A DNA stretch of 64,000 nt. Source: Isoetes taiwanensis. Lineage: Eukaryota > Streptophyta > Lycopodiopsida > Isoetales > Isoetaceae. Of this stretch, positions 22,264-34,042 are shown one piece after another (position 1 is the first letter of the stretch; each line of letters begins with the position of its first letter). The position numbers and the translations under genes are program-made. The stretch spans positions 4,606,230-4,670,229 of the forward strand of contig JAJEKV010000075.1 in assembly GCA_021234155.1 (NCBI GenBank), given 5' to 3'. The notes under the pieces are model-generated. The model worked only from the letters and a program-made list of their open reading frames with translations, had not been told where the DNA came from and made no database searches.

Positions 22264-22575
22264 CCACATTGCCTCCATGAGAGGAATATCACCCTCAAAC
22301 ACACTCTTAGTTTTTCTCCATCTATCTATTTACCTATGAGTGCATCCACTAGTTGTGAATGTAACCAAACAATAGCAGTAGCTATAGTAGGTCTTCTATT
22401 TGTAACATAGACACTAGATCACATCTATCCACATTGCCTCCATGAGAGGAATATCACCCTCAAACACACTCTTAGTTTTTCTCCATCTATCTATTTACCT
22501 ATGAGTGCGTCCACTAGTTGTGAATGTAACCAAACAATAGCAGTAGCTATAGTAGGTCTTCTATTTGTAACATAG
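22264..22575. repeat. Near-identical tandem duplication, period 165 bp
   Basis: Unit 1 starts at 22,264 and unit 2 at 22,429, both with CCACATTGCCTCCATGAGAG. They match for about 147 bp with a single visible difference (GTGCATCC / GTGCGTCC), so the duplication is recent. Confidence 0.9.
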
Positions 22576-22704
22576 ATGATATGTTGGATTGGACCTATCA
22601 CATTAATGATACTATATATACACTAGATCACATCACATTGATGTCATACACATGGCAAGACATTATCATATAGTAGTCTATTATTGTAGGCCACTATAGT
22701 GGTT

Positions 22705-22783
22705 GAGAGGAAGAGGAAGAGGAAGAGGAAGAGGAAGAGGAAGAGGAAGAGGAAGAGGAAGAGGAAGAGGAAGAGGAAGAGGA
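22705..22783. repeat. (GAGGAA)n microsatellite
   Basis: About 13 uninterrupted copies of the hexamer GAGGAA. It is purine-only on the plus strand. Confidence 0.95.
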
Positions 22784-23228
22784 ATGCTTTAAAATGCATC
22801 GGGGACTGTTAAGTATATAAGTTATCTTTATGAGAACCAATGCTCAAATTGTCATCGTTTGTTCTGAACTAGGTGCATCAAGCATTCTAAACATCTACAA
22901 GTGACTTGAAGCATATGAAAGCATTGCCTATATATAACATAAGGTTTAATAGTAGATAGGAGATGTACCTTCTAATCTGCAGGGAGCCTTCTGTCTCAAA
23001 TGTCATCTTGAACCTCATGGACAAGGTTTTACGGATTGCACCATCAAATAAGATTCAACAATGCTTCCTCTTGAATAATATACAAGTTCAAATACCTAAC
23101 CAAATGCACCTCACAACCACAAGCCCTAGTGACTCTGCTTGAAAGACTTCTTCATTTTGTACCCAAATATGTCAACTATGGACTTGGGCACTAGTGTTCT
23201 CGCTTGAGAAAAACCATATTCAAATCCC
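22784..23228. other. Spacer before the retrotransposon nest
   Basis: No gene or repeat recognised. It ends at the outer edge of the 3' LTR of element H and is therefore the host sequence flanking the nest. Confidence 0.4.
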
Positions 23229-23826
23229 CGTTTGGGAGTGCGGGTTCGGGAACTCCCCGCAACACACGCCACGCTATGAGGACCCGTGGATCAAACAGGA
23301 GAATCCGGTAACTGTGTCACGGGGGATTTGCAAAAGAAACAAGAGAAAAGGAGAAGAGAGAGAACAAAAGAACACAATGATGAGAACAAAACTCTTTGAT
23401 ATCAATGATGATACATGAGCTCCCGCAATCGAGAGGAAACAGGAGTGAGATAAGACCAAAAACTCATCTAGCCCGTAAGGCTAGCTCTACTCATATATAT
23501 AGTACAATGGCCTTTGGCCCACTATAGACACTCTGTCAATTCTCGGTGCCGACTCCTGGAAGCAGGCCTGATTTGCAGGAATGCTGGCGGTGCCTCTTGA
23601 GGTGCCTGAAGTCACGCTGACGCTGACGCTGGCGGTGACGGCCCGTCACTTGTCTGCTCTCGACCTCTTCGCGTGCGGTGGCCTTACTCGTGGTCTCGGC
23701 TTGGTCTTCTTTGGGCCTTCTCTTTGGGCCTTTGACGACTGACCTACACCTGACTGTGGATCCTTGTCTTTGACCTGGTCCGTCGTGTGCATGAATAATC
23801 CTGTACCAGGATGTACAGGACTAACA
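23229..23826 (-). repeat. 3' LTR of gypsy element H
   Basis: About 598 bp, related along its length to the LTRs at 27,250, 38,431, 41,542, 49,246 and 53,882. On the minus strand it starts TGTTAGTCCTGTAC and ends in a decayed ...CCCGCACTCCCAAACG. It is preceded by the purine tract GGCGGGGGAG. The U3 part holds the end of ORF3. Confidence 0.9.
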
Positions 23827-26641
23827 CTCCCCCGCCAAACGACACTTTCGGTGCAGGAAGAAAAGGGGAAACTGTTTACGAGGGCGGAACCCAAGAATAA
23901 AATTCATCCTCGCGAGAATGAGGGCCAGGGGCCATTATGATAGTTCCCAATGAGATCTTGGCGTGCACGGAGAGCTTTGAGTGTTGAGACCGATGGCGGA
24001 AGAGCGTCAATGAGAAAACCCGAATGCACCATTTCTTCCAAGGCACGGTGTGCTTCAAAGAGGACATATTGGCATTCCATGAGAAGGCAAGTCACAAGAC
24101 CAAAGGCCGACACCGCATTCGGGTTGCAATAAAAGATAGGTCGCCCACGATTTAGAGAACTTAACAGGAGGCACTTTAAAGCAACACAAAAACCTGCTTG
24201 GCGATGAACTGAGGGATCCGGGGAGGTGGCAGCATGTGTCAGAAAGAGATCAAGTCCGTGGACAGCATGAGTGGGCGTCTGCCAACCGCGCTCATTGGGG
24301 AGGAAGATCCAATTGTTCGTGTGCTCCAAGGTTGCACCATCCTCCCAATTAGAGCGTCGAACAAAACTTGGATCCCACCGAAGATCAGTAGAGATCTGAA
24401 CAGGGGACCAATCAGCGTGGCCTTCCATAAATTTATTCCAAAAAGGAAGACGCCAATCTGCAGTGAGATATCGGATGCGCGGGGGTGCACCCAAGGAAGC
24501 ATATGGAGAGATAGCAAGACCAGTTGGTGTGGGTTGCTGGGCCGGCTCCCGGAATTCACGAACAAGGTCCTGATCAAGTGCACGACACCACTGATCCCAA
24601 TCTGAGCCTGAGAGCATGGTATAAACGGGAGGATTAACCCAACCCGTGGGTATAGTCTTGCTGTCCAGAAGGGCACGCAGCCTCCCAAGTGCTGCATATA
24701 AATTTGTGCAAACAGAAGATCCTCAGGATGGGCTAGATTCTTCCGCACCTGTTCCAGCGTTTCTGCTTGCCACAGAGGTAAGTGATGAGCAAGCTCAGGC
24801 ATGTACTCCGTGCCAAGAGTGTGAGACCGATCATGATCCTGTAAATACGGGTTGGTGTCCAACAACAACCAGTGAGCATGGGGGTTGCCTTGAAAAATGC
24901 GATGGGCCTCATCTCTGAATTTATCTTGTGTGTCAGCCAGATAAAAATCATGAAAAATATACGCCATTGGCTGAACAACTCGGAAGGTGATCAAATCGGA
25001 ATCCTCACAGTGGATTTGATCAAAGACTAGTAGAGCACAGAGCAAGCCTTTGTCTTCAATGGAAAGGTCCGGCCAGATCCTGAGAAAATCCGGCCTGCCC
25101 ATGACCGTTTGCCACGTACCACTTGAGAAGAAAAAGGTGGCGTCGGGCAACCACATAATCCAGATAACTGGAAGGGGTACATGCGAAGTCTGTAGGAATC
25201 ATGGAGAGCAATATCAATATATGCCTCTTGTTGATTTTGGGCCTTCGGATTGAACGACTTCTTTGGAGTTGATTTTCCGTGTCGCGGATCGATTATCCTT
25301 TTCGGCGGGGAGGCGTGATTGATCACGGAATCGTCCCGTGAGAGGCGTGCCACGAAACCGCCGATTGCCCGGGAGTATGCGGTGCGGCGTGGCAATCTAC
25401 AGTATCATCAATTATTTTTTGTTTACGTAGCCACGTGAGCTGAGTCCGAAGAGATGTGACTGATTTTGCAAAGTGTGATTCTTGAATGGTGGATTGTAAT
25501 TGAGCTCGCTTGATCGCCAGCGTGCTTGTCCGGTCTTGGGCAATCTTGAGAGCTTCACGGGCCTGTAAAAGAGCCTCGGCTTCCGCTTGGAAGTTTTTCT
25601 TCCGGGTTTGAACTTGCATGGTGGCAGCTTGGAGATCCATGTGAACTGCTTCCGTGGCCTCCATGTAGGCTTGAACACCATTCATGAAGACTTCTTGCGA
25701 GTCCTGGAGTTTGAGGACAACGGCTTGGACATCTTCTTGGTATTGATACGGGGACTGCCGAGAAGGTGGAGGTCGCGGGGCCTGTTGGTGATTGGTCTGT
25801 GACGTCTGAGAAACATGATGAGAAGTGGAGGGCGTGGTTTCCGTGGATGAAGAGGAAACAGAAATAGGTTTGTCTTGATTTTGAGCATGACCAGGAGAAA
25901 GAGGAGGGCGTGAAGTCTCAGCCTGTTGGATTTTGGGAAGGGAATGGAAGGTTTGATGAGTGGAGGCATGAGAAGTAGAGGGGGACCACCGGACCGGCGA
26001 TAGGGATATAATGACGGATGATGGCACGGAGGTGAGCACCTGGCAGTTGTCAAAAGCCGGAAGAAGGTGCTTTGCGGGATCGCGATCAACTTCATGGAGA
26101 AGTCGGAGGAACATAATTTGTGGCCAATCAATAGGATGAGGGAAATGGATGGCCATAATGACAATGTTATAAAATTGTTTATTGATATGGGTATTCTTGA
26201 TGGAATACCCATAGAATTTTCGCCACAGAAACTTTACAAAAGTATCGTGGGTCTTTGCAATGTTGGTGAGTCGATGGATGTTTGCTTGATAAGGAGTTGC
26301 GCCATACTGAGAGACATCCTGGTCCTGTAAGGCAGCCCAAGATAAAGAAGGCCTGGTAAGAGGAATTTGGAATACCTGAGAAAGCAGAACCGGAGTAAGC
26401 AAAATGGTGGTCCTTCCGGGCTGTTGATCATATGAGTGACAAAAGCGCCCGGTTGCTCGGTTTGGTGCGAGGGGGAGGTCTTGGGTGGAGAATGCATAAA
26501 GCCCATGGCATTCCGCCCGCGGCGACTTGGCCCTGCTAGGGCATCTCGAAAGGTGGGTGTTGAGAAAGTCACCGACTCAAAAAGAGCCGGATCCCGTGGA
26601 GCAGAGGCTTGAAGTTGAGGGAATTTTGGTGGAGCGGCCAT
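23646..26641 (-). pseudogene. ORF3 of element H
   Basis: Family-G third ORF, from the ATG at 26,641 (MAAPPKFPQLQASAPRDPAL) to a stop at 23,646 inside the LTR. It has the same layout as in element A: N-terminal domain (VKFLWRKFYGYSIKNTHINK), Ser/Pro/Gln linker, coiled coil (shortened here relative to A), C-terminal domain (MSAVGRRP region and CALLVFDQIHCEDSDLITFR), and a Lys/Arg tail ending KRSRADK. Several frameshifts divide it, but a 359-codon block (25,323-26,402) and a 305-codon block (24,239-25,156) are open. The last frame crosses the polypurine tract into U3 just as in A, which supports that extension being real. Confidence 0.8.
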
Positions 26642-26721
26642 GGCGAAGAGCCTCGGAAGGAACTGGAAGAGCGGATGTGAGAAGCCGCAGGGCGGAGAGC
26701 AGAAGACGAAAACAAAGAGGA

Positions 26722-27249
26722 TTTTCTTGAGAATAGTGATGAGAGTCTTGTTTGTGCTTTCAGCCAAACCATTCCCTTGAGGATAGTAAGGTGTGCTTTT
26801 GCGATGATGGATCAGCAGATAATCCGTCAGCTCTTTGATGGTGTGATTGACAAAATGAACACCGCGATCACTGACCAGTTCCATGGGACAGCCAAAACGC
26901 GTGATGATGTGCGTATAGAGGACCTTGGCTGTGCTGGCGGCTGTGTTGTCTGGAAGGGCACAAGCCTCAGCCCATTTGGTAGCGTAATCAGTGATGACCA
27001 GAATGTAGCGAACGCGGGTGTGCAGCGGAGGAGGATCGATGGGCCCCACAAAGTCCATTCCCATTTCTTTGAAGGGAAGTGGCGTGGCGGCCGAGTCAGC
27101 GGGGAGCGTCCGGTGCGTGGGCGACCCACCGCGGCAGCCGGACATCACTGCGTCGCGAGGCGTGGCGTGGGCATCCTTGAAGAGTGTGGGCGAAGAAATA
27201 GCTGCGAGAAGTATTTTTAGCGTGCCGTGGTGTCACCATGGAAATGACA
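26722..27249 (-). pseudogene. Integrase core of element H
   Basis: Contains YILVITDYATKWAEACALPD, then FGCPMELVSDRGVHFVNHTI and STPYYPQGNGLAESTNKTL, so all three DDE catalytic positions are present. The frame then runs directly into ORF3 leader sequence because of a deletion. Upstream it is cut by the 5' LTR of element A; the preceding integrase zinc-finger/RNase H part resumes at 39,017. Confidence 0.9.
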
Positions 27250-27849
27250 CATTAGTCTGTACATCTTTGAGTGCAGGGACTATTCATCATCTGACGGACC
27301 AACTCAAGGCTAAGGATCTGCGGTCGGGCCGCGGGTCAGTCGTCAAAGGCCCGCAAAGACCAAAGCGGAACCACCTTGATCAAAGCCCACGCCCTGCAGT
27401 CAAAGGCGGCGCGGACAAGTGATGACCCGTCCTTTACTTTTAGCGTCGGCGTCGGCGTGATTTCAGGCATTTCAAGAGGCACCGCCAGCATTCCTGCAAA
27501 TCAGGCCTCCTTCCAGGAGTCGGCACCGAAATCAGTCAGAGTGTCTATATTGGGCCAAAGGCCATTGTACTATATATATGAGTAGAGCTAGCACATGAGT
27601 TTTTAGATAAGTTTTGAGTCTTGTCTCACTTCAGTTTTCTCTCGATTGCGAGAGCTCATATATCTTCATTGACATCAAGGAAGTTGTTCTCATTATTGTG
27701 ATCTCATTGTTCTCTTTTTGCTTTCTGTTCTCTTTTCCTTGTTCTTTTTGCAAATCCCGCGTGACATAGCTCCCCGGATTCTCCTGTTAGATCTAAGGGT
27801 CCTCACAGAGGGCTGTCTTGCAAGAGTTCCCGAACCCAGACCCCAAACA
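27250..27849 (+). repeat. 5' LTR of element A
   Basis: 600 bp, ending GACCCCAAACA. The TG start is read as CA here, and the first ~200 bp differ from the 3' LTR largely at CAG/CTG positions, while the rest is nearly identical. Confidence 0.9.
27569..27581 (+). promoter_or_regulatory. LTR promoter TATA box
   Basis: ACTATATATATGAG is present at the same LTR position in every copy of the family. It is the likely TATA box for the genomic transcript. The copies at about 38,750, 41,870, 49,570 and 54,195 are the same site. Confidence 0.65.
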
Positions 27850-27850
27850 C

Positions 27851-27868
27851 TGTCGCCGCTGCCGGGTC
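27851..27868 (+). promoter_or_regulatory. Primer binding site, tRNA-Asp-like
   Basis: TGTCGCCGCTGCCGGGTC, one base after the LTR. It resembles the tRNA-Asp primer site TGGCGCCGTTGCCGGGGA used by many plant gypsy elements, with a few mismatches. Confidence 0.7.
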
Positions 27869-27884
27869 TGATCTTTCTTCCATT

Positions 27885-29584
27885 ATGTCGGCTCGAGGTT
27901 TCACTCCTGAAGAACTTCTTTGACAAACGGCGGCTCGCCTGAGCGCCATCAACGACGTGAGGCTGTTCGGGATATGTATGATTCTGCCTATGACATTGAG
28001 GGTGGTCGTGTCCGCTCAAGAGCTCAGTCGGCACCGCCTACCCCTCGTGCTCATTCTCGACCAGGGTCTCCCCCTGTGTGTCGGCATTGTTCTCAACCTC
28101 AATCTCCCCAACATACCCCTGTTCAGCCCACGCCTCACTATTTCCAGACTCCTGAGAGCACCTATATCCATATCCCTTCAGGCCACACCCCTCAGCCATC
28201 ACAACCTTCTTCCCCTCCTGCTGGGATGGGCTACCATCAAGTGTCCTTTGGCCCTCCCCACGTTCACGAATTTCAGTCTTCTCCATCTTTTCAGCATGCT
28301 CTTCCTGTTTATCACACCACTGATCTCACGCCTAATGTGGATGGCTCTCAAGACCCTTCCCCACCAGATGCTGCTTTTGCTGGACCACATGTTTTTTTCA
28401 GTCCCACCCCCAGACTCTCAGCCCCAGACTGTTCCACCTCTCTATGCTTCAGCATATCCTCCACCGAATCCACCTGTTTATGCGTCAGTCCCACCTTCAT
28501 CTCCCACTCATAATCTGAAACTGACTTATCCAACTTTTGGCAACACTAAAGGCAAACCTCTGGATCAGAGTGCTCAAGCCCATATGGAGGAATTCGAAGC
28601 CTTGGCTATTCTGAATGGTCATGCACAACCACAACTTAAGTTTCACATCTTTTCCACCACGCTCAGAGGTGCCCCTCATCAGTGGTTGATGGCCAACAAA
28701 AGTCACTGGAAACAAAGTTGGCATGAAATGAAAACAGCATTCCTTTCTCATTATGGCACCACCGATGATGATCAACTTCTTCTCAAGCAACTCAATGACC
28801 TTCAGCAAGAGCCCACGGAGTCAGCCAGGGATTTTGCGGACCGTCTTCACATTCTCGTCGGTAAACTCGGGAGTACCCCGCCAAGCGGATCCTCGTCTGG
28901 GTTTTACGCGGGGGCCTTCCTCCCGCCATTCAACTCATGACGAGAATACTGCGTTCAAAGTCTGCAGGCGGGCCATTGAATTGGTCAATCACTTTCGGTC
29001 AATGTTTCTTCTTGACGGTGTTGCTCTCCGCGGAACTCCCTTTCATGCCCCCGTCATGGTTCCACAGAACTCTGTTCAGCCTCAGCAAACAAATCCCCAA
29101 CGCTCACAGATCTGGTGTACTATTTGTAAATATCAAGGTCATCTGGCAAATGAATGCAACTCCTCCAATGGACCTCCTCACTGTAAAAGGTGCAATATGT
29201 GCAATCATGCCACCGAGGAATGCACTCGCTCTCATCCTACGCCTTTCCGGAATAAAATGGTCTTTCAAGTTCGGACCACGCTCAACAACCACGTCATATT
29301 AGCCTCAGCAATATCAACCTCAACAACCTCAGCAGTATCAACAAATGCAGCAATCTCAGCAGCCACGGGGACAAGGCAACCGTCCTCCCTTTGATCCTTC
29401 CAAGGCTCAATGTTATCATTGTCATGAATGGGGTCACACCACCACGGCGTGTCCTCAACTTCCTCAAGTTCAAGTCCAACTTCCAGGTTCAACTCAACCA
29501 GCTTCAGTACGCCTCACGGCTTATCAACTGTGGGTGGCCAACGGTAAACAAGGCCCCCGTCCTGTTTTGAGAAAGCCACCATGA
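27885..29584 (+). pseudogene. Gag of element A with three zinc knuckles
   Basis: ATG at 27,885 (MSARGFTPEELL) is followed by a TGA where an Arg codon is likely (CGA to TGA). A long Pro/Ser/Gln-rich region precedes the retrotransposon gag domain (about 28,530-28,870; HMEEFEALAILNGHAQPQLK, ESARDFADRLHILVGKL). Then come three CCHC knuckles: CTICKYQGHLANEC (29,116-29,157), CKRCNMCNHATEEC (29,182-29,223) and CYHCHEWGHTTTAC (29,411-29,452). Two knuckles are usual, so a third is notable. Three frameshifts interrupt it; the third knuckle is in the same frame as pol, so a single gag-pol frame is likely, with no programmed shift evident. Confidence 0.85.
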
Positions 29585-31216
29585 CCGCCTCAACGACAGC
29601 GACCTCAGCAAGTTGCATCTACCTCCAATCCTATGGATCAACAAACTCAAGAGGAGATTTATCAGGCTCTCAACCCTCCAGTCCAGTCGTCCAATTGGGT
29701 TGGTCTCGTCTCACGTCACACAAGGGCTTCACGCCCTTTGACCATCATTCCTCATGACACGCAACCTGCTTTTTTTGTGGACACCGTCCCTCATGAAGAT
29801 GATAAAAAGGTTCACTTCGCACCTGATCTTGATAAACTCATGCCTCACGTCATGCCTAAAGTGAGACAAAGTATTCTAAAACTCATGCAGGCTGCGGAAG
29901 GTTGCACCTTGGCAAATGTTCACGCCACCACTAGAGCTCAGCAGCGTCAGGCAGCGCCGTCATCATCCACTAGTGCCCGCTCTCAGCCGTATCCAAATAT
30001 TGCTGCTGAGGTAGAGCTTCTCAAAGAAGTCTCCACTTCTTTACCACAAACTCCAGCTCCACTGGATCATGCGGACCCCTTTTCTCATGTCCCTTTGGAA
30101 CTTCAGGAAGGACTTGCCAAAATCAAAATTCCTTTGAGCTTGGCCACCATTTTGAAACTCTGTCCGGCTTTCAAAGATCAGTTACCTCTTCCCACGGTTC
30201 TGGTTGGAGCTGTTGCGACCTCAACACCCACGGTGCACGCCACGGTGGGCAATCAGCAAGTCACTCATGTCCAAATTGATGGTGGTAGTGCCGTCAATCT
30301 TATTACTGATAAGCTCTGGAAGCAATTGGGCATCAAACAGTTGTACCGTGCCCCTTATGACATCAAGTTGGCCAATGGCCATATCACACACCCTCAAGGT
30401 GTTACTCCTCTTCTCCATATCAGCATTGGTGATCTCAAATTCCCCTTGGAATTCGGGGTTTGAAAAGCTGGAGAAGATCCTGGTGATTATGAAATGCTGG
30501 TTGGACGACCTTTTCTCCGCCAGGCTAAGAGTATTCATTACTGGGCCACGGACCAACTTGTTATCACTGATGGCCATCTCAATGCCACAATGGATCTGGA
30601 AACTGGCCAATTGATCTCTGTCGAGAATGCTGAACCTTCCATCTCCGACACTGACTCTGAAGAAGCCCAAAATATTTATCATGTTCAAGCTCCTCCAGCG
30701 GGACTGCCTCTCTCATCCTACCCTGAGTATGCTGATCCTTGGGGAGAGATGACACTGGATCAGGACCAGGTTGTGGCTGCTCTTTTGGACCCATACCTGG
30801 CTTCCTGCAATCGCATTCAACATCTTGATCATTTTTCTGACCCCACTCCTTCTTTGGAGACAGTCGATGTTCATGCCGTCATGAAGCAACCCTTGCTTGA
30901 TGACACTCAGCAGCCTCTTTTTTTCACCACTCAAAATGCTGCTCCTCCTGTCATGTTTCAACCTCCTTCTCATCAGGTTCAGGACATGGAGGTTGTTCCT
31001 CATATTCAAACTCCAGAAGTGAAAATCGTGGACATTGGCAACAATCAACCGGTCCGATTGGCTGCTCATCTTCCATCCACCTATAAAGCACGCGCTGTGA
31101 CGCTGTTCAAAAAGTTCAAACATATATTTGCTTGGAGCTACAAAGACCTTCGAGGTATCAAAAAAGAGTTGGGGGAACTCACCATTCCTACCAAACCTGA
31201 TGCACTCCCTATCTAG
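29585..31216 (+). pseudogene. Protease region of element A
   Basis: Same frame as the end of gag, with stops at 29,582, 30,461 (TGA for Trp) and 31,214 (TAG for Gln). The retropepsin active site reads QIDGGSAVNLITDKLW (Asp codon at 30,278), i.e. D-G-G-S instead of the usual D-T/S-G-A, followed by LANGHITHPQGVTPLLHISI and the flap-side GRPFLRQAKSIHYWATD. The same DGGS is present in B and E, so it is a family trait and not damage. A long connector (30,640-31,200) leads to RT. The protease cuts the gag-pol polyprotein. Confidence 0.85.
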
Positions 31217-32500
31217 CAACGACAGTACAGGCTCAACCCAAATTACCGTGACCGCGTCAAGGCTGAAATTGACAAACTCTTAGCTGCTGGCCTGATTTAT
31301 GAGGTCAAACATTCTGAATGGGTGAGCCCCATCGTCATTGCTCTCAAACACAATGGTAAGATCCACGTTTGCGTGGACTACAGAAAACTCAATCAAGCCA
31401 CGGAGCGTGATCACTTTCCGCTTCCCTTCACTGACCAGGTTCTTGAAGACGTTGCTGGTCATGAGATGTACTCTTTCATGGATGGTTTTTCTGGGTACAA
31501 TCAGATTTCTATCAAGCAAGAAGATCAACTCAAAACTACCTTCACCACCCCGTGGGGCACTTTTGCTTACAAGGTGGTCCCTTTTGGTTTGTCAAACTCT
31601 CCTTCCACCTTTCAGCGCATCATGCTTTCCGTCTTTCACGACTTTATGAAGGATAAACCTTTTCTTCAGATCTTTCAAGATGATTTTTCAGCCTACAGCT
31701 CCATGGATGATCATTTGGAAAAATTGGAGCTTGTCTTTAAAAAATGTGATGAATCTGGCATTAGTCTCAATCCTGAGAAGTGCACTTTCTGCGTCACCTC
31801 AGGCGTTCTGTTGGGTCATGTGGTCAGTAAAGAAGGCATCACCACGGATCCCGCTAAAATCAGTTGTGTACTGAAGGCTCAAGCACCATCTAATATCAAA
31901 AAGACACGTTCTTTCCTGGATAAGGTTAATTATTATTCCACCTTCATTCCTGGACTTGCAGCTATAGCTGACCCCATTCATAAACTCACGGGTGATGAAT
32001 CCACTTGGGCTTGGAATCCCCAAGCGGAAGCTGCTTTTCAGAAGTTGAAGCTGTTACTTACTCAGGCCCCGGTACTTGTTCCTCCTCAATGGGACAAGCC
32101 CTTCCACGTTCATGTTGACGTCTCTGCTTTTGCCATTGGTGCTGTTCTCTCTCAGGCCTATGATGAAGCCACGGATAAACCAATCCGCTATGCCAGCCGG
32201 AAACTCAATCCTGCTGAGCGCAACTATTCTGCCACGGAACGGGAAGCTTTGGGCTTAGTTTTTGTGTCCAACGTTTCCGACATTATTTGTTGGGTAGCCA
32301 GATCAAGTTCTTTGTTGATCATCAAGATCTTCTTTATTTGATCAACAAAACTATGCCCACGGGTCGAATTGCTCGTTGGGTCCTTCTTCTGCAAGAATTC
32401 GCTCCCTTCGAAATTGTTCATAAGGCAGGAAAGTCTCATGTGGTGCCTGATTATCTTTCACGCATCCACACGGATGATCCGTCCACGGGTGTTTCTGACG
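31217..32500 (+). pseudogene. Reverse transcriptase and RNase H of element A
   Basis: RT motifs in order: HSEWVSPIVIALKHNGKIHV, CVDYRKLNQATERDHFPLPF, MYSFMDGFSGYNQISIKQED, PFGLSNSPSTFQRIM, the active site IFQDDFSAYSSMDDH (FQDD at 31,673-31,684), then SLNPEKCTFCVTSGVLLGHV. The usual YxDD/FMDD is FQDD here and in copies B, E and H. RNase H follows (FHVHVDVSAFAIGAVLSQAY, NYSATEREALGLVF); one base is missing near 32,263 before FFVDHQDLLYLINKT. Motif style is nearest the Athila/Tat side of the gypsy tree, but no tree was made. Confidence 0.9.
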
Positions 32501-33872
32501 CCTTTCCAGACGCTCAACTGTTCCTGGTCACGGCCACGCCCCATTGGTTTCATAACTTTCAGCAATATCTTCTCACTGGTGCTCTTCCTCACGAAGATCC
32601 GACGCTCTCTCCAGACAAGCTTCGCTCTCGTCGCCGTCAATTTCTCAGAGAGGTCCGTGACTACACCATGGTTGCAGGTCATCTCTACAAACGCGGTAAA
32701 GACATGGTCCTCCGTCGTTGTGTCCTCCCCCATGAAGTGCCTGATATTGTTCGACAAGCTCATGACGGGCTTGGTGGTGGTCATTTTAGCGGTGATGCCA
32801 CGGCACGCAAAATTCTTTTGGCAGTATACTTCTGGCCCACGCTCTTTAGAGATGCCCATGCTTATGCTCGCACGTGTGACGTCTGTCAGCGTGTGGGAAA
32901 ACCCACGGCCCGTGACGCTCTTCCATTAACGCCGGTCGCCACGCCACTTCCCTTCAGCAAATGGGGAATGGATTTTGTGAGGCCCATGGACCCACCGGCG
33001 CGGCACACCCGTGCCCGCTATATTCTGGTCATCACGGATTATGCTACCAAATGGGCGGAAGCTTGTGCACTTCCAGACAACACTGCTGCCAGCACAGCCA
33101 AGGTTCTCTACACGCAGCATGCGTTTTGGTTGTCCCACGGAACTTGTTAGTGATCGTGGCGTGCATTTTGGTCAATCATACCATTAAGGAGCTGACGGAC
33201 TATCTTCAAATCCAACACCGGAAGAGTACACCTTATTATCCTCAAGGAAATGGATTGGCTGAAAGTACCAACAAAACTCTCATCACTATTCTCAAGAAAA
33301 TTTGTGACGCTTCTCGCACAGATTGGCAAGACAAGTTGCCTACTGTTCTTTGGGCTTACAACACCAGTTTCAAAATTGCTACTGGCCACACTCCTTTCAA
33401 ACTGGTTTATGGTCAAGAAACTTTGATGCCCTTTGAATATATTCTTCCGACTCTCCGTTTCCAACTTGCTACAGCACATAATCCACCTGCTGCACTCAAG
33501 GAAAGGGTTTATCAATTGGAACAGTTGGATGAACTTTGGCGAGATGCTTACATTCGTGTTCTTCATGGACAACAGTTGCAGAAATCATTGCATGACAAAC
33601 GTCTTAAGACAAAAACATTCAAAGAAGGTGATTTGGTTCTTCTTTATGATTCTCGTTACAAAAATTTTCCGGGCAAGTTACAGTTCAGGTGGCTTGGTCC
33701 TTATCAAATCATTCAAGTTGTTCAACCCAGTGTTTTTAAGCTGGCTGAGTTAGATGGCACTCCATTACCTACTCTGGTTAATGGCTTTCGCCTTAAGCAA
33801 TTTCAAACAGAAGCTACAGAAAGCTCTACACAAGATGCACCACAAAGTTCTGACACCACAGATAGTGACTAA
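32501..33872 (+). pseudogene. Integrase of element A
   Basis: An HHCC zinc finger (GGGHFSGDATAR ... CDVCQRVGK), then catalytic Asp in VITDYATKW (33,036), Asp in SDRG (33,152) and Glu in NGLAEST (33,261). A frame break and stop occur near 33,120-33,150 between the first and second catalytic residues. The C-terminal GPY/F module is intact (FPGKLQFRWLGPYQIIQVVQ), ending at 33,872 after a Ser/Thr/Asp tail. No chromodomain is present. It would insert the cDNA with a 5-bp target duplication, which matches the duplications seen in this window. Confidence 0.9.
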
Positions 33873-34042
33873 ACGAGGCATATTTATATTAATAGATGCA
33901 AATTACAAAATGTGAGCCGTGCTCACTTACTTCTGCTATGAGCAGCGCTCTATGGGCAGTGCCCTATTTACAAAATCCTAAGATTAAAACCCCTCTACTC
34001 CGGGTTGGGAGCAGAGGTTATGCGCAGGATGTGGTAGTAGTT

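Noticed and set aside
22705-22783. CRISPR-like or satellite array
   Set aside because: It is a plain hexamer microsatellite without spacers.
30713-31219. Long ORFs on the minus strand opposite gag-pol and RT of element A
   Set aside because: They mirror well-supported sense coding sequence, differ between copies and have no recognisable motif; treated as shadows.
33690-33872. Integrase chromodomain
   Set aside because: After the GPY/F module there is only a Ser/Thr/Asp-rich tail and stop; no aromatic-cage residues are seen.
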